Assembly: GCF_005222755.1 (NCBI RefSeq)
Contig: NZ_STGD01000024.1
Coordinates: 1 to 53,897, forward strand
Reading direction: 5' to 3'
Source of the DNA: Roseomonas sp. HF4
GTDB taxonomy: Bacteria; Pseudomonadota; Alphaproteobacteria; Acetobacterales; Acetobacteraceae
Length of the DNA: 53,897 nt
Position 1 is the stretch's first letter. The number at the start of each line of letters is the position of its first letter. Made by a program: the position numbers and the translations under genes. Of this stretch, positions 34,922-43,098 are shown one piece after another. The notes under the pieces were generated by a model that was given only the letters and a program-made list of their open reading frames with translations, ran no database searches and was not told the DNA's origin.

Positions 34922-36055
34922 ATGAACGACACGCCAGAGATCAAGAAGGGCCTGGTCGGCGTCTATGCCGACGTCTCCGCCGTCTCGAAGGTCATGCCCG
35001 AGACGAACAGCCTCACCTATCGTGGCTACCCGGTGCAGGACCTGGCCGAGAACGCCTCCTTCGACGAGACGGCCTACCTGCTGTGGAACGGGGAATTGCC
35101 GAACACCGCGCAGCTCGCCGCCTTCCGGGCCGAGGAGAAGGCGAATCGCGCGCTGACCCCCGCGCTGCTCCGCGTGCTGGCCGAATTCCCCAAGGCCGCG
35201 CACCCGATGGACATGATCCGCACCGCAGTCTCCTTCCTCGGCATGGAGGACCCGGAGGCGGCCGACATCTCCGACGCGGCGCAGCGGCGCAAGGCGATGC
35301 GGCTGCTGGCACGGATCCCGACCGCAGTCGCGGCATCGAACCGGCTGTCCAAGGGGCTCGACCCGATCGCCCCGGACCCGGCGCTGCCCTTCTGCGAGAA
35401 CTTCTTCCACATGGTCTTCGGGAAGGTGCCGCAGCCCGAGGTCATCAAGGCCTTCGACGTCTCGATGATCCTCTATGCCGAGCACACCTTCAACGCCTCG
35501 ACCTACACCGCCCGCCTCGTCACCTCGTCGATGTCCGACATGCACTCGGCCATCACGGCGGCGATCGGCAGCCTCAAGGGCCCGCTGCATGGCGGCGCGA
35601 ACGAGGCGGTGATGCACATGCTGAAGGAGATCCCCTCCCCCGACGTCGCCGAGGCCTGGCTGCGGGAGCGCTTCGACCACAAGGCGCTGGTGATGGGCTT
35701 CGGCCACCGCGTCTACAAGACCGGCGACAGCCGCGTCCCCACCATGAAGAAATACGCCGAGATCATGGCCGAGGTGGTGGGCGACAAGCGCTGGATGAAC
35801 ACCTCGGCCGTGCTCGCGCGGGTGATGCTGACCGAGAAGAACATCCACCCGAACCTCGATTTCCCGGCCGGGCCCGCCTACTACCTGATGGGCTTCGACA
35901 TCCCGTTGTTCACGCCGATCTTCGTCTGCTCGCGCATCACGGGCTGGGCGGCGCATGTGCTCGAGCAGGGTGCGGACAACCGGCTGATCCGCCCGCTGTC
36001 GCACTACACCGGCGTGCCCGAGCGCGCCGTGGTGCCGATCGCGAGCCGCGGCTGA
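34922..36055 (+). CDS. prpC: 2-methylcitrate synthase
   Basis: Citrate-synthase-fold enzyme of 377 residues joining propionyl-CoA to oxaloacetate. It begins MNDTPEIKKGLVGVYADVSA and has TNSLTYRGYPVQDLAENASF, the short small-domain start of PrpC enzymes. Catalytic residues fit: His in LKGPLHGGANEAVM, His in MGFGHRVYKTGDSRVPTMKK and Asp in NLDFPAGPAYYLMGFD. It recalls mycobacterial PrpC. Together with prpD it forms a two-gene methylcitrate operon; no prpB is present in the window, as in M. tuberculosis. Confidence 0.94.
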   Translation: MNDTPEIKKGLVGVYADVSAVSKVMPETNSLTYRGYPVQDLAENASFDETAYLLWNGELPNTAQLAAFRAEEKANRALTPALLRVLAEFPKAAHPMDMIRTAVSFLGMEDPEAADISDAAQRRKAMRLLARIPTAVAASNRLSKGLDPIAPDPALPFCENFFHMVFGKVPQPEVIKAFDVSMILYAEHTFNASTYTARLVTSSMSDMHSAITAAIGSLKGPLHGGANEAVMHMLKEIPSPDVAEAWLRERFDHKALVMGFGHRVYKTGDSRVPTMKKYAEIMAEVVGDKRWMNTSAVLARVMLTEKNIHPNLDFPAGPAYYLMGFDIPLFTPIFVCSRITGWAAHVLEQGADNRLIRPLSHYTGVPERAVVPIASRG

Positions 36056-36064
36056 GGCGGATGT

Positions 36065-36089
36065 TCCCGCCGCGACGGACGCGGCGGGA
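36065..36089 (+). terminator. Terminator hairpin after prpC
   Basis: TCCCGCCGCG (36065-36074) and CGCGGCGGGA (36080-36089) form a perfect 10-bp stem with loop ACGGA, ten bases past the prpC stop. No T-run follows. Confidence 0.6.
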
Positions 36090-36208
36090 GCAACCTCGGC
36101 GCACACGCGGCCGAGCATCGACGCGCGGCAAACCGCGACGCGCGCGCAACACGCGACGACGAGGATGACGACGACGCGCGTTTTGCGCGCGAGCGCATGC
36201 GGATTCTG

Positions 36209-36237
36209 TTGACACTACACAGCGCGGTGCAGATAGC
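36209..36237 (+). promoter_or_regulatory. Possible sigma-70-type promoter for the H1-like gene
   Basis: A perfect TTGACA (36209-36214), a 17-bp spacer and GATAGC (36232-36237) as a weak -10. It is the only strong -35 match in the gap and points toward the histone-like gene, giving a leader of about 440 nt. Confidence 0.35.
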
Positions 36238-36685
36238 GTGACGAGCGCGCGAATCATCTTGCGCGATTCGTCGGAACCCGCTCCGCGCATCACGCTCCGC
36301 ACGAACCACGTCGGATCGGATTGCAGAAGGCCAGCACCGGCGTATCGGCATGACGCTCTCGCCGCAGCAGGGAAGGACGGTCCATGGACCGCAGGCTCAC
36401 TGGAAGGACGGCAGCGATTGCCGCACTTCCACCACCGCCCGGCAGCGCAGCCTCTGCGCGGCGTCGTGGCGGGAGAGAGGTCGGAGGCGATGCGCTGCGG
36501 GGAAACACCGCGCGCCCCGTCCGTTCCGGCACCTGCGCCACGGAGCTCACTGCACGGACAACGGTACGCGCGACGGGATCCGCGCGCCCGGCATTCGCCT
36601 GTCCCGCCCTGTTGTACCCCCCGGAGACGGCGCGCCTGGTCGCATCGCCTCCTCCTCACCGGAACGCACGGAGACATCCATCACA

Positions 36686-37252
36686 ATGACCGACATCGAC
36701 GAGACCATCGAAGCCGAAGGCGCCGCCCCGCGCGCCCAGGCGATGGCCATGGCCGCCGCGAAGAAGAAGGCGCCGGCCAAGCGCAAGCCGGCCGCCAAGA
36801 AGGCCGCCGCCAAGAAGCCGGCCGCCAAGAAGGCCGCCGCCAAGAAGCCGGCCGCCAAGAAGGCCGCGAAGAAGCCGGCTGCCAAGAAGGCCGCCGCCAA
36901 GAAGCCGGCCGCCAAGAAGGCCGCTCCGAAGAAGGCCGCCGCCAAGAAGCCGGCCGCCAAGAGGGCCGCCGCCAAGAAGCCGGCCGCCAGGAAGGCCGCC
37001 CCGAAGAAGGCTGCGGCCAAGAAGGCCGCCGCCAAGAAGCCGGCCGCCAAGAAGGCCGCTCCGAAGAAGGCGGCGGCCAAGAAGCCGGCCGCCAAGAAGG
37101 CCGCTCCGAAGAAGGCCGCCGCGAAGAAGCCGGCGGTGAAGTCCACCGCACGCTCGGAAGCGGCGAAGAAGGCTGCCGTGACGCGCGCCGCCAAGCGCGC
37201 CGCCGCCGCGGCCGCTGCAGCCACCGCGTCGACGGAAACGCCGACGAGCTGA
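36686..37252 (+). CDS. Histone H1-like Lys/Ala/Pro repeat protein
   Basis: 188 residues: an acidic start (MTDIDETIEAEGAAPRAQAM) and then, from about residue 30 to 152, back-to-back AAKKPAAKKA and AAPKKAAAKK units, and an alanine/threonine tail. Proteins of this sort (Hc1/Hc2, AlgP) bind DNA through the lysine-rich arm and compact the nucleoid. The DNA itself repeats GCCGCCAAGAAGCCGGCC, so copy number may vary between strains. A single gene with its own strong terminator. The opposite-strand frame is a composition artefact. Confidence 0.85.
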   Translation: MTDIDETIEAEGAAPRAQAMAMAAAKKKAPAKRKPAAKKAAAKKPAAKKAAAKKPAAKKAAKKPAAKKAAAKKPAAKKAAPKKAAAKKPAAKRAAAKKPAARKAAPKKAAAKKAAAKKPAAKKAAPKKAAAKKPAAKKAAPKKAAAKKPAVKSTARSEAAKKAAVTRAAKRAAAAAAAATASTETPTS

Positions 37253-37274
37253 GCCGAACGCCGATCCCGGCGTC

Positions 37275-37309
37275 GGGGCGCCGTCCGCGCAGGCGGGCGG
37301 CGCCCCTTT
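37275..37309 (+). terminator. Intrinsic terminator after the H1-like gene
   Basis: GGGGCGCCG (37275-37283) and CGGCGCCCC (37298-37306) form a 9-bp stem with an inner hairpin, followed by TTT. Confidence 0.75.
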
Positions 37310-37327
37310 CGCGTCAGGAGCCCGCGC

Positions 37328-37795
37328 ATGGCGCTCTCCGTCACCGAACTGCCGCCTGACGACCGGCACCGGCTCGCGCCGCTTCTCGATGCCTATGCGG
37401 CCGAGATGCGCGAGACGCTCGCCGGCACGCACGCCGCCGGCGGCGTCGCGGCGGCCGCGATGCTCGCCGCCGACCCGCGCGCCGAGGTGCTTCTCGCGGC
37501 CATCGCGGGCGAGCCCGTCGGCTTCGCCATCTTCTTCGACCTGCCGGAAGCGGTGTTCGCGCGGCGCTGCGGCGCGCTCGACGACCTGTTCGTGCGATCG
37601 GACCGGCGCGGCGCCGGCATCGCGCGCGCGCTGCTCGGTGCGCTTCGCGACCTCGGCCGGGCGCGCCGCTGGTCGCACCTGCGCTGGATCGTGCCGGAGG
37701 CCGACCGAGGCGCGATTGCGCTCTATGACCGCGTGGCCGAGCGTGCCGACTGGCGCTCCTACGTCATCCGCCTCGACCCGGAAGCCTCATTGTGA
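37328..37795 (+). CDS. GNAT-family N-acetyltransferase
   Basis: 155 residues. The acetyl-CoA-binding motif A is LDDLFVRSDRRGAGIARALL (about 84-103), preceded by the strand GEPVGFAIFFDLP and followed by RGAIALYDRVAERADWRSYV, the motif B region. The acceptor amine is unknown. AGGAG lies upstream of ATG 37328. A convergent hairpin separates it from the next gene. Confidence 0.88.
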   Translation: MALSVTELPPDDRHRLAPLLDAYAAEMRETLAGTHAAGGVAAAAMLAADPRAEVLLAAIAGEPVGFAIFFDLPEAVFARRCGALDDLFVRSDRRGAGIARALLGALRDLGRARRWSHLRWIVPEADRGAIALYDRVAERADWRSYVIRLDPEASL

Positions 37796-37828
37796 TCGGC
37801 GCCAGGTGCCAGAACAGGGAGGGGGCTC

Positions 37829-37848
37829 GGGGGAGGTTCCCCTCCCCC
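37829..37848. terminator. Convergent terminator, member of the GGGGGAGG repeat family
   Basis: GGGGGAGG (37829-37836) and CCTCCCCC (37841-37848) with loop TTCC, between the 3' ends of the GNAT gene (+) and the metallo-hydrolase gene (-). The flanks read like the hairpin at 8258-8279 in reverse orientation. Confidence 0.6.
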
Positions 37849-37858
37849 CACCTGCCGT

Positions 37859-38746
37859 TCAGCGCGCCTCCCACTCCTCCCCGTCGCGCGCCGCCGCGCC
37901 CTCCGCCGCCAGCTTGATGAGGTGCGCGAGCAGGCTGCGCGCCGCCGCCGGCACCAGGCGCGCATCCAGCGCGGGGCCATAGACGGGCGCGACGAGATCC
38001 TGAGCCGTCGCGCGCGTCGCGGCGCGCAGCGCGTCCAGCACCATCGCCTCCCTCTCCCGCCGGTGCGCGGCCAGCGCGGCGACGAAGCCGGCAGGCTCGT
38101 GCAGCGGCGGCCCGTGCCCCGGCAGGTACAGCCTGTCGTCGCGCGCCGCGAGCCGCGCGAGGGAGGCCATGTAGGCCGCCATGTCGCCATCGGGCGGGCT
38201 GACCACGGTGGTCGACCAGGACATGACGTGGTCGGCGCTGAACAGCACGCCCTCGCTCTCCTCCGCCTCGAGCGCGAAGCAGAGATGATTGGCGCAATGG
38301 CCGGGCGTGTGCAGCGCGGTCAGGCGCCAGGCATCGCCCTCGATCGCAGTACCGTCGGCCAGCGTCGCGTCGGGGCGGAAGGTGTGGTCGCCGCCCTCGC
38401 CGCCCTGGTCGGGCGGCGTCATGTGCGGGCCGAAGCCGAAGGTGGCCGCGCCGGTTGCCGCCTGCAGCGCGGCCGCGCCCGGCGAATGGTCGCGGTGCGT
38501 GTGGGAGACGAGGATGTGCGAGATCCGCTCCCCCGCCGTCGCGCGCAGGATGGCGTCGAGGTGCGCCGCATCCTCCGGCCCCGGATCGAGCACCGCCAGC
38601 GCGCCGCCGCGGCCGATGATCCAGGTGTTGGTGCCGCGGAAGGTGAAGGGGCCCGGATTTCCGCAAAGCAGGCGGCGCACGCCCGGCGCGACCCAGGCCG
38701 CCTCGCCCACCGGCAGGGTGTCGTCCTTCAGGAAGGGGATGGTCAC
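37859..38746 (-). CDS. Metallo-beta-lactamase-fold hydrolase (LACTB2-like)
   Basis: 295 residues. Metal ligands: SHTHRDHSPG (H-x-H-x-D-H), a third histidine in TALHTPGHCANHLCF, D in FSADHVMSW and H in YLPGHGPP. The C-terminal winged-helix-like part (about 215-285) resembles LACTB2 and RNase-type relatives, so either a thioester/lactone or a nucleic acid may be cut. GTG start at 38746 after GGAGGAAAG, overlapping the EamA stop by 4 nt, so it is co-translated with the transporters. Confidence 0.87.
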   Translation of the reverse strand: MTIPFLKDDTLPVGEAAWVAPGVRRLLCGNPGPFTFRGTNTWIIGRGGALAVLDPGPEDAAHLDAILRATAGERISHILVSHTHRDHSPGAAALQAATGAATFGFGPHMTPPDQGGEGGDHTFRPDATLADGTAIEGDAWRLTALHTPGHCANHLCFALEAEESEGVLFSADHVMSWSTTVVSPPDGDMAAYMASLARLAARDDRLYLPGHGPPLHEPAGFVAALAAHRREREAMVLDALRAATRATAQDLVAPVYGPALDARLVPAAARSLLAHLIKLAAEGAAARDGEEWEAR

Positions 38747-39651
38747 TCTTTCCTCCGCTCGGCCGCGCGCTTGAGTTCGCGGTGCAGGATATAGAGACCG
38801 GCGGCCACGATCAGCGCCGACCCGGCTAGCGTGCCGACCCCCGGCGCATCGTCGAACAGCACCCAGCCCATCGCCACAGCCCAGAGGATGGACGTGTAGG
38901 AATAGGGCCCGAGCGCCGAGACCTGCGCCGAGGCATAGGCCTCGGTCAGCATGATCTGCGCGACGCCGCCCACCAGCCCGACCAGGATCAGCAGCAGCCA
39001 TTCGAGCGGGCTCGGCCAGGTCCAGACGAAGGGCAGCGCGACCAGCGTGAAGGCGGTCATCAGCAGCGACTGCCAGAGCACGATGGTGGCCGAGCTCTCG
39101 GTGGCCGACAGGCTGCGCACCAGCAGCGTCGTCATCGCCGACCAGACCCCCTGGGCCACCGCCGCCGCCATGCCGATCGCCGCCACCCGGTCCGGCAGGC
39201 TGCCACCCTGGAACGCCCCATTGCCCAGCGCGATCACCATGATGCCGGCGAAGCCCAGCAGCACGGCCGACCAGCGATGGATGCCGACGCGCTCGCCGAG
39301 GAAGGGGATCGAGAGCAGCGTGACGAACAGCGGCGTCGTGTAGGTCAGCGCCGTCTGCTCGGCCAGCGGCAGGACGGTCAGCGCGTAGAAGGAACATCCC
39401 TGCGCCATGGTGCCGGTGAAGGCGCGGACGGTGTGGGCGGGGAAGCGCTTCGTCCGCAGCAGCCCCGGGTCGCGCATGCGCGCCGCGATGACCGCCATCA
39501 CCGGCAGCGCGAAGGCCGAGCGGAAGAACATGGTCTCGATGAAGTGGATCTCGGCCGAGATGCCCTTGATGATGGCCGACATGACGGTGAAGAGCGCGGT
39601 CGCCCCCAGCATCAGCAGAGCGCCGCGGCGGATGTCATGGCGCAGCGGCAT
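38743..39651 (-). CDS. EamA/RhaT-family transporter (DMT), second copy
   Basis: A 302-residue protein with ten predicted helices in two EamA repeats: LLMLGATALFTVMSAIIKGI near the start and GPYSYTSILWAVAMGWVLFD in the second half. It exports or imports a small metabolite. It starts inside the stop of its paralogue (ATGA), and its own stop overlaps the metallo-hydrolase start. The C-terminal basic tail YILHRELKRAAERRKE matches that of the neighbour, so they arose by duplication. Confidence 0.88.
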   Translation of the reverse strand: MPLRHDIRRGALLMLGATALFTVMSAIIKGISAEIHFIETMFFRSAFALPVMAVIAARMRDPGLLRTKRFPAHTVRAFTGTMAQGCSFYALTVLPLAEQTALTYTTPLFVTLLSIPFLGERVGIHRWSAVLLGFAGIMVIALGNGAFQGGSLPDRVAAIGMAAAVAQGVWSAMTTLLVRSLSATESSATIVLWQSLLMTAFTLVALPFVWTWPSPLEWLLLILVGLVGGVAQIMLTEAYASAQVSALGPYSYTSILWAVAMGWVLFDDAPGVGTLAGSALIVAAGLYILHRELKRAAERRKE

Positions 39652-40583
39652 CAGGGGCCGCCGGAAGCGCGGCGTTCCTCGGCGCGACGCACCCTTTCGC
39701 GGTGCAGGTTGTAGAGGCCGGCGGCGATGACGATCAGCGCACCGCCGACCGTGGTCCAGGCCGGCACCTCGGCCCAGATGAGGAAGCCGATCAGCCCCCC
39801 GATCAGCAGGGGCGAATATTCGTAGGGCGCCAGCGCCGAGACGGGGGCGAGCGCGAAGGCGCGCGCGAAGAGCATGTGCGCGATGGCGTTCGCGATGCCG
39901 AAAAAGACCAGCGCCACGACGACGCCCGGCCCCGGCATGGCCTCCGGCGCCGGGAAGAAGGGCAGCAGCGCGATGCCGACCGGGATATGCGCCACCATCA
40001 GCCAGAAAGCGACCGCGCCCGGCCCGTCGGTCGCCGAGAGCACCCGCGTCCAGATCCGCGTCACCGCCATGGCGACCACCGCGACTAGCAGGAAGGGCGT
40101 CTCGAAGCGCCAAAGGTCGCCCGCCGGCTGCAGCATGATCAGCACGCCCGCGCAACCGATGGCGGTCGAGGTCCAACGCCGCCAGCCAACGCGTTCGCTC
40201 AGCATCGGGATGGCGAGCAGCGTCATCGCGAGCGGCGCGGCGGCGGCGATGGCGTAGGAATCGACCAGCGCCATGCCCGATACCCAGGCCCAGTACCAGG
40301 TGGCCGAGACCGCGCAGTGGAGCAGACCCCGCATCGCGAGCAGCGACCGGTTGCGGGGCATGATGCCGCGCCCGCGCGTGAGAACCAGCACGGCCATGGC
40401 ACCGATCACGCCGCGCACGATCATCGAGACCGCGACGCCGACTTCGGGCAGGGCCCACTTCACGGCCACATCCGCGCCGGTGATCACGACATAGGCCGCG
40501 AGGATGAGCCCGATGCCGCGCAGCGCCTCGGCGCCGGTCGGCGTCGTCAGGCCGTGCCGAGAGCGCCCCCCGGCGTCACCCAC
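39651..40583 (-). CDS. EamA/RhaT-family transporter (DMT), first copy
   Basis: A 310-residue paralogue of the next gene with ten hydrophobic segments: LILAAYVVITGADVAVKWAL, PLAMTLLAIPMLSERVGWRR and APYEYSPLLIGGLIGFLIWA. The tail YNLHRERVRRAEERR is alike in both. The start at 40583 is tentative; the first 20 residues are polar and could be dropped. Substrate unknown. The two transporters and the hydrolase form one minus-strand operon with 4-nt overlaps. Confidence 0.87.
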   Translation of the reverse strand: MGDAGGRSRHGLTTPTGAEALRGIGLILAAYVVITGADVAVKWALPEVGVAVSMIVRGVIGAMAVLVLTRGRGIMPRNRSLLAMRGLLHCAVSATWYWAWVSGMALVDSYAIAAAAPLAMTLLAIPMLSERVGWRRWTSTAIGCAGVLIMLQPAGDLWRFETPFLLVAVVAMAVTRIWTRVLSATDGPGAVAFWLMVAHIPVGIALLPFFPAPEAMPGPGVVVALVFFGIANAIAHMLFARAFALAPVSALAPYEYSPLLIGGLIGFLIWAEVPAWTTVGGALIVIAAGLYNLHRERVRRAEERRASGGP

Positions 40584-40613
40584 GCGCTGCGCCAGGAATG
40601 CTGCCCGCCCGTC

Positions 40614-42257
40614 TCATCGCATGCGGAGAAAGAGGCGGTAGCCCTCCATCTCCCCAGCCGGCCGGTAGCGTGTCCAGTTTCGCGCAAAGAGCGGATGGGT
40701 CGAGAAATACGCGACGAGGTCGAAGCGGTCGCCGCATGCGGGAATGTGCGCGAAGTTCGTCACCAGCACCGCGCGCGGCGGCGCCCGGGCGAAATCCTCC
40801 GCCGTCCGGTGCCAGAAGGTGAACTCGGCGGCGCTCATCTGGGCCGGGGTCCGATAGGGCGCGGCCCCGGGCGGACAGGTGCGGTAGGCACCCTGCAACG
40901 GCCAGATGCTCATGGTGCGCAGCGTCGGCCGCGCTTCGGCATAGGTCACGGATGGATAGACCGGAAGGATCTCGGGACTGAGGACGAGGATACTCCCGCC
41001 GAAGGCCTCGCGCCGCAACCATTCCGTCATGCGGCCCGTCTGCTCGGCCTTGAACCAGAGCTGCCGCCAGGGCGCCTCCCCGCCGCGGATGGCATAGCCG
41101 CCGATGCCGAAGGCGGCGACGACGGCGAAGACCGGGGCCGCCGCCGCCGCCCGCTCGGCCGGCAGCGTCGCATCCGTCCAGCGCGAGAGCGCGACGGCGG
41201 CGGCGGCGAAGGCCAGGATCGTGATGGGCAGCACGTGGTAGGTCCAGCCCTTGTGCTGCACCCACGCCGACAGGAAGGCGCCCAAGCAGGCCAGCGCCAG
41301 CGCCTGCGGGAGCGGCCCGGCGCCGCGCCGCAGCGCGAACGGCACCACGAGGAGCATCAGCAGCGTCGCCGAGCCCATCAGGTCGGTCACCAGCACCGTG
41401 AGCGGCCCGGCGCCGTGGATGTTGGCGTAGACCTCCCAGCCCAGCGGCACGACATGGCCGAAATAGTCGGGGAAAAAGACCGGGATGCTCGCGAGGTAGA
41501 GCACCCAGATCACCGCCATGACCCAGGGCACGGGGTCGCGCAGCGCGCGGGCACGGCCGCGGCGGAGAAGGACAAGCGCCTCGACCAGCGCCGGCACCGC
41601 CAGGAAGTGGGGCTTCAGCGCGAAGGCGAGCGCCGCCGCCACGGCGACGCCGAGCGCCAGCCGCCACGGCACGCTCTCCCCCTCGATCCGGCGCTCCGCG
41701 AGCAGCGCGTAGGGAATGGCGGTGATCGCCATCAACACCTCGCGCTGGCCGAAATCCGAGCCCGCAAGGACGATCAGCAGCGGGAAGGCCGCCGTCAGCA
41801 CCGCAGCCTCGACCGGTCCCTCCGCCCGGCCGCGCCGGAGCGCGACCGTCATGCGCCAGAGCATCGCCGCATGCGCCAGCAGGCAAAGCAGCAAGGCCTG
41901 CGGCGCGCCGAGCGGCGTGTGCTTCGCGATCCAGGCCGGGATCAGGTTCAGGATGAAGATGAGCGGCGGATTGACGTCGATGAGGTCGACATAAAGCCGC
42001 GCGCCGGCCAGCCATCGCTGGGAGAAGTCGAGCACGGCCGCCGCGTCGTGGTTCAGCGGCGGCTTCAGCACCATGGCGACGAAGAACAGCGCCGGCACCG
42101 CGGCGACCCATCGCAGCCAGCGACGTTCCGGCAATGCCAGCGGCGGGGCGGCGGCGGACTCGTGCATGCTGGCGTTGTCTCGCATGCCGGCGGTCTCGCG
42201 CACGCCGAAGGACGCGGCAGTGACCGCGTTCTCCCTTCCCCCCTCGTCCCCGTTCAT
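40614..42257 (-). CDS. GT-C-type polytopic membrane glycosyltransferase (putative)
   Basis: About 547 residues with roughly ten membrane helices between 45 and 400 and a periplasmic C-terminal domain. The first outside loop reads KPPLNHDAAAVLDFSQRWLA then RLYVDLIDVNPPLIFILNLI, where the acidic residues match the catalytic D/E pair of GT-C enzymes such as ArnT. Such enzymes move a sugar from polyprenyl phosphate to an acceptor outside the cytosolic membrane. The start is uncertain (ATG 42257, 42185 or 42167). It is divergent from the methyltransferase-GT2-flippase operon. Confidence 0.75.
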   Translation of the reverse strand: MNGDEGGRENAVTAASFGVRETAGMRDNASMHESAAAPPLALPERRWLRWVAAVPALFFVAMVLKPPLNHDAAAVLDFSQRWLAGARLYVDLIDVNPPLIFILNLIPAWIAKHTPLGAPQALLLCLLAHAAMLWRMTVALRRGRAEGPVEAAVLTAAFPLLIVLAGSDFGQREVLMAITAIPYALLAERRIEGESVPWRLALGVAVAAALAFALKPHFLAVPALVEALVLLRRGRARALRDPVPWVMAVIWVLYLASIPVFFPDYFGHVVPLGWEVYANIHGAGPLTVLVTDLMGSATLLMLLVVPFALRRGAGPLPQALALACLGAFLSAWVQHKGWTYHVLPITILAFAAAAVALSRWTDATLPAERAAAAAPVFAVVAAFGIGGYAIRGGEAPWRQLWFKAEQTGRMTEWLRREAFGGSILVLSPEILPVYPSVTYAEARPTLRTMSIWPLQGAYRTCPPGAAPYRTPAQMSAAEFTFWHRTAEDFARAPPRAVLVTNFAHIPACGDRFDLVAYFSTHPLFARNWTRYRPAGEMEGYRLFLRMR

Positions 42258-42369
42258 CGACGCGTGGCGCCTTCCTGCCCCGTTTGGAGGGAGCATGCCC
42301 CGCCGCAGCGGCGGCGCCAAGGCGTTGCTGCCTTGTTCCGGCCTTGCTCGCGCGGCATGTAGCCTCACC

Positions 42370-43098
42370 GTGGAACCTGCCGAATACGACCTGATGGATG
42401 CGGCGGAGGAGCGCATGTGGTGGTACCGCGCCCTCCATGCCCGCGTGCTCGACACGCTCGCCCGCCGGCCCGGCCCGGCCGGCGCGGTCCTCGATGCCGG
42501 CTGCGGCACGGGCGGGCTGCTCTGCCGCCTGGCCGCGCTCGGCCGGCCACTCGCGGGGCTCGACTTCAACCCCGACGCGGCCCGGCGGGCAGCGGAGAAG
42601 TCGGGCGCCGTCGCGACCGCGGGCGATGCCAACAGCCTCCCCTTCGCCGACGGGGCCTTCGCCGCGCTCGCGTCCTGCGACGTGCTGAGCCACCGCGCGG
42701 TGGACCCCGCGCGGGCCCTGGCCGAATTCCACCGCGTGCTGATGCCGGGCGGGACGCTGGTGCTGAACCTGCCCGCCTATGACTGGCTGCATTCCGCGCA
42801 CGACGTGCGCGTGCACAACGACCGCCGCTTCACCGCGCGCGCCGCCCGCGCCATGGTCGAGGCCGCCGGCTTCGCCGCCGTCGAGGCGCGCTACTGGAAC
42901 GCGGTCCTGCTGCCGCTGATGGTGCTGCAGCGCAAGGTGCTGCGCTCGGACGCCGAGGCCCGCAGCGACGTCCACGCCTTCCCGCCCTGGCTCGATGCCG
43001 CGCTGCATGGCGCGACGGCAGCCGAACGCTTCCTCGCCCGGCTCGGCCTGCGCTATCCGGCCGGCGGGTCCATCCTTCTCGCCGCAACGCGGCCCTGA
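42370..43098 (+). CDS. Class I SAM-dependent methyltransferase of the glycan cluster
   Basis: About 242 residues: EPAEYDLMDAAEERMWWYRA, then motif I VLDAGCGTGGLLCRL, GLDFNPDAARRAAEK, and ALASCDVLSHRAVDPARALA. The GTG at 42370 fits where relatives start; an ATG at 42295 with GGAGGG just upstream is in frame, but the stretch between has atypical codons. The gene ends in the ATG of the GT2 gene. It probably methylates a lipid-linked sugar or lipid; this is inferred from its neighbours. Confidence 0.82.
   Translation: MEPAEYDLMDAAEERMWWYRALHARVLDTLARRPGPAGAVLDAGCGTGGLLCRLAALGRPLAGLDFNPDAARRAAEKSGAVATAGDANSLPFADGAFAALASCDVLSHRAVDPARALAEFHRVLMPGGTLVLNLPAYDWLHSAHDVRVHNDRRFTARAARAMVEAAGFAAVEARYWNAVLLPLMVLQRKVLRSDAEARSDVHAFPPWLDAALHGATAAERFLARLGLRYPAGGSILLAATRP

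Larger units (their letters stand above)
36056..36685. other. 630-bp gap: terminator, promoter and long leader
   Basis: Holds the prpC terminator hairpin (36065-36089), a stretch full of CGCG words, a possible promoter (36209-36237) and then about 440 bp up to the H1-like gene. A plus-strand frame from ATG 36384, preceded by GGAAGGAC, could encode 101 residues starting MDRRLTGRTAAIAALPPPPG, but nothing supports it. No tRNA or other RNA structure was recognised. A long untranslated leader or a small RNA is possible. Confidence 0.5.

Noticed and set aside
36780..37140. Regular repeats that could suggest a CRISPR array
   Set aside because: They are coding repeats in frame without unique spacers.
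36547..37344. 265-codon minus-strand frame rich in Ala/Phe/Leu opposite the H1-like gene
   Set aside because: It is the antisense reading of lysine/alanine repeats (AAG to CTT), which mimics a membrane protein.
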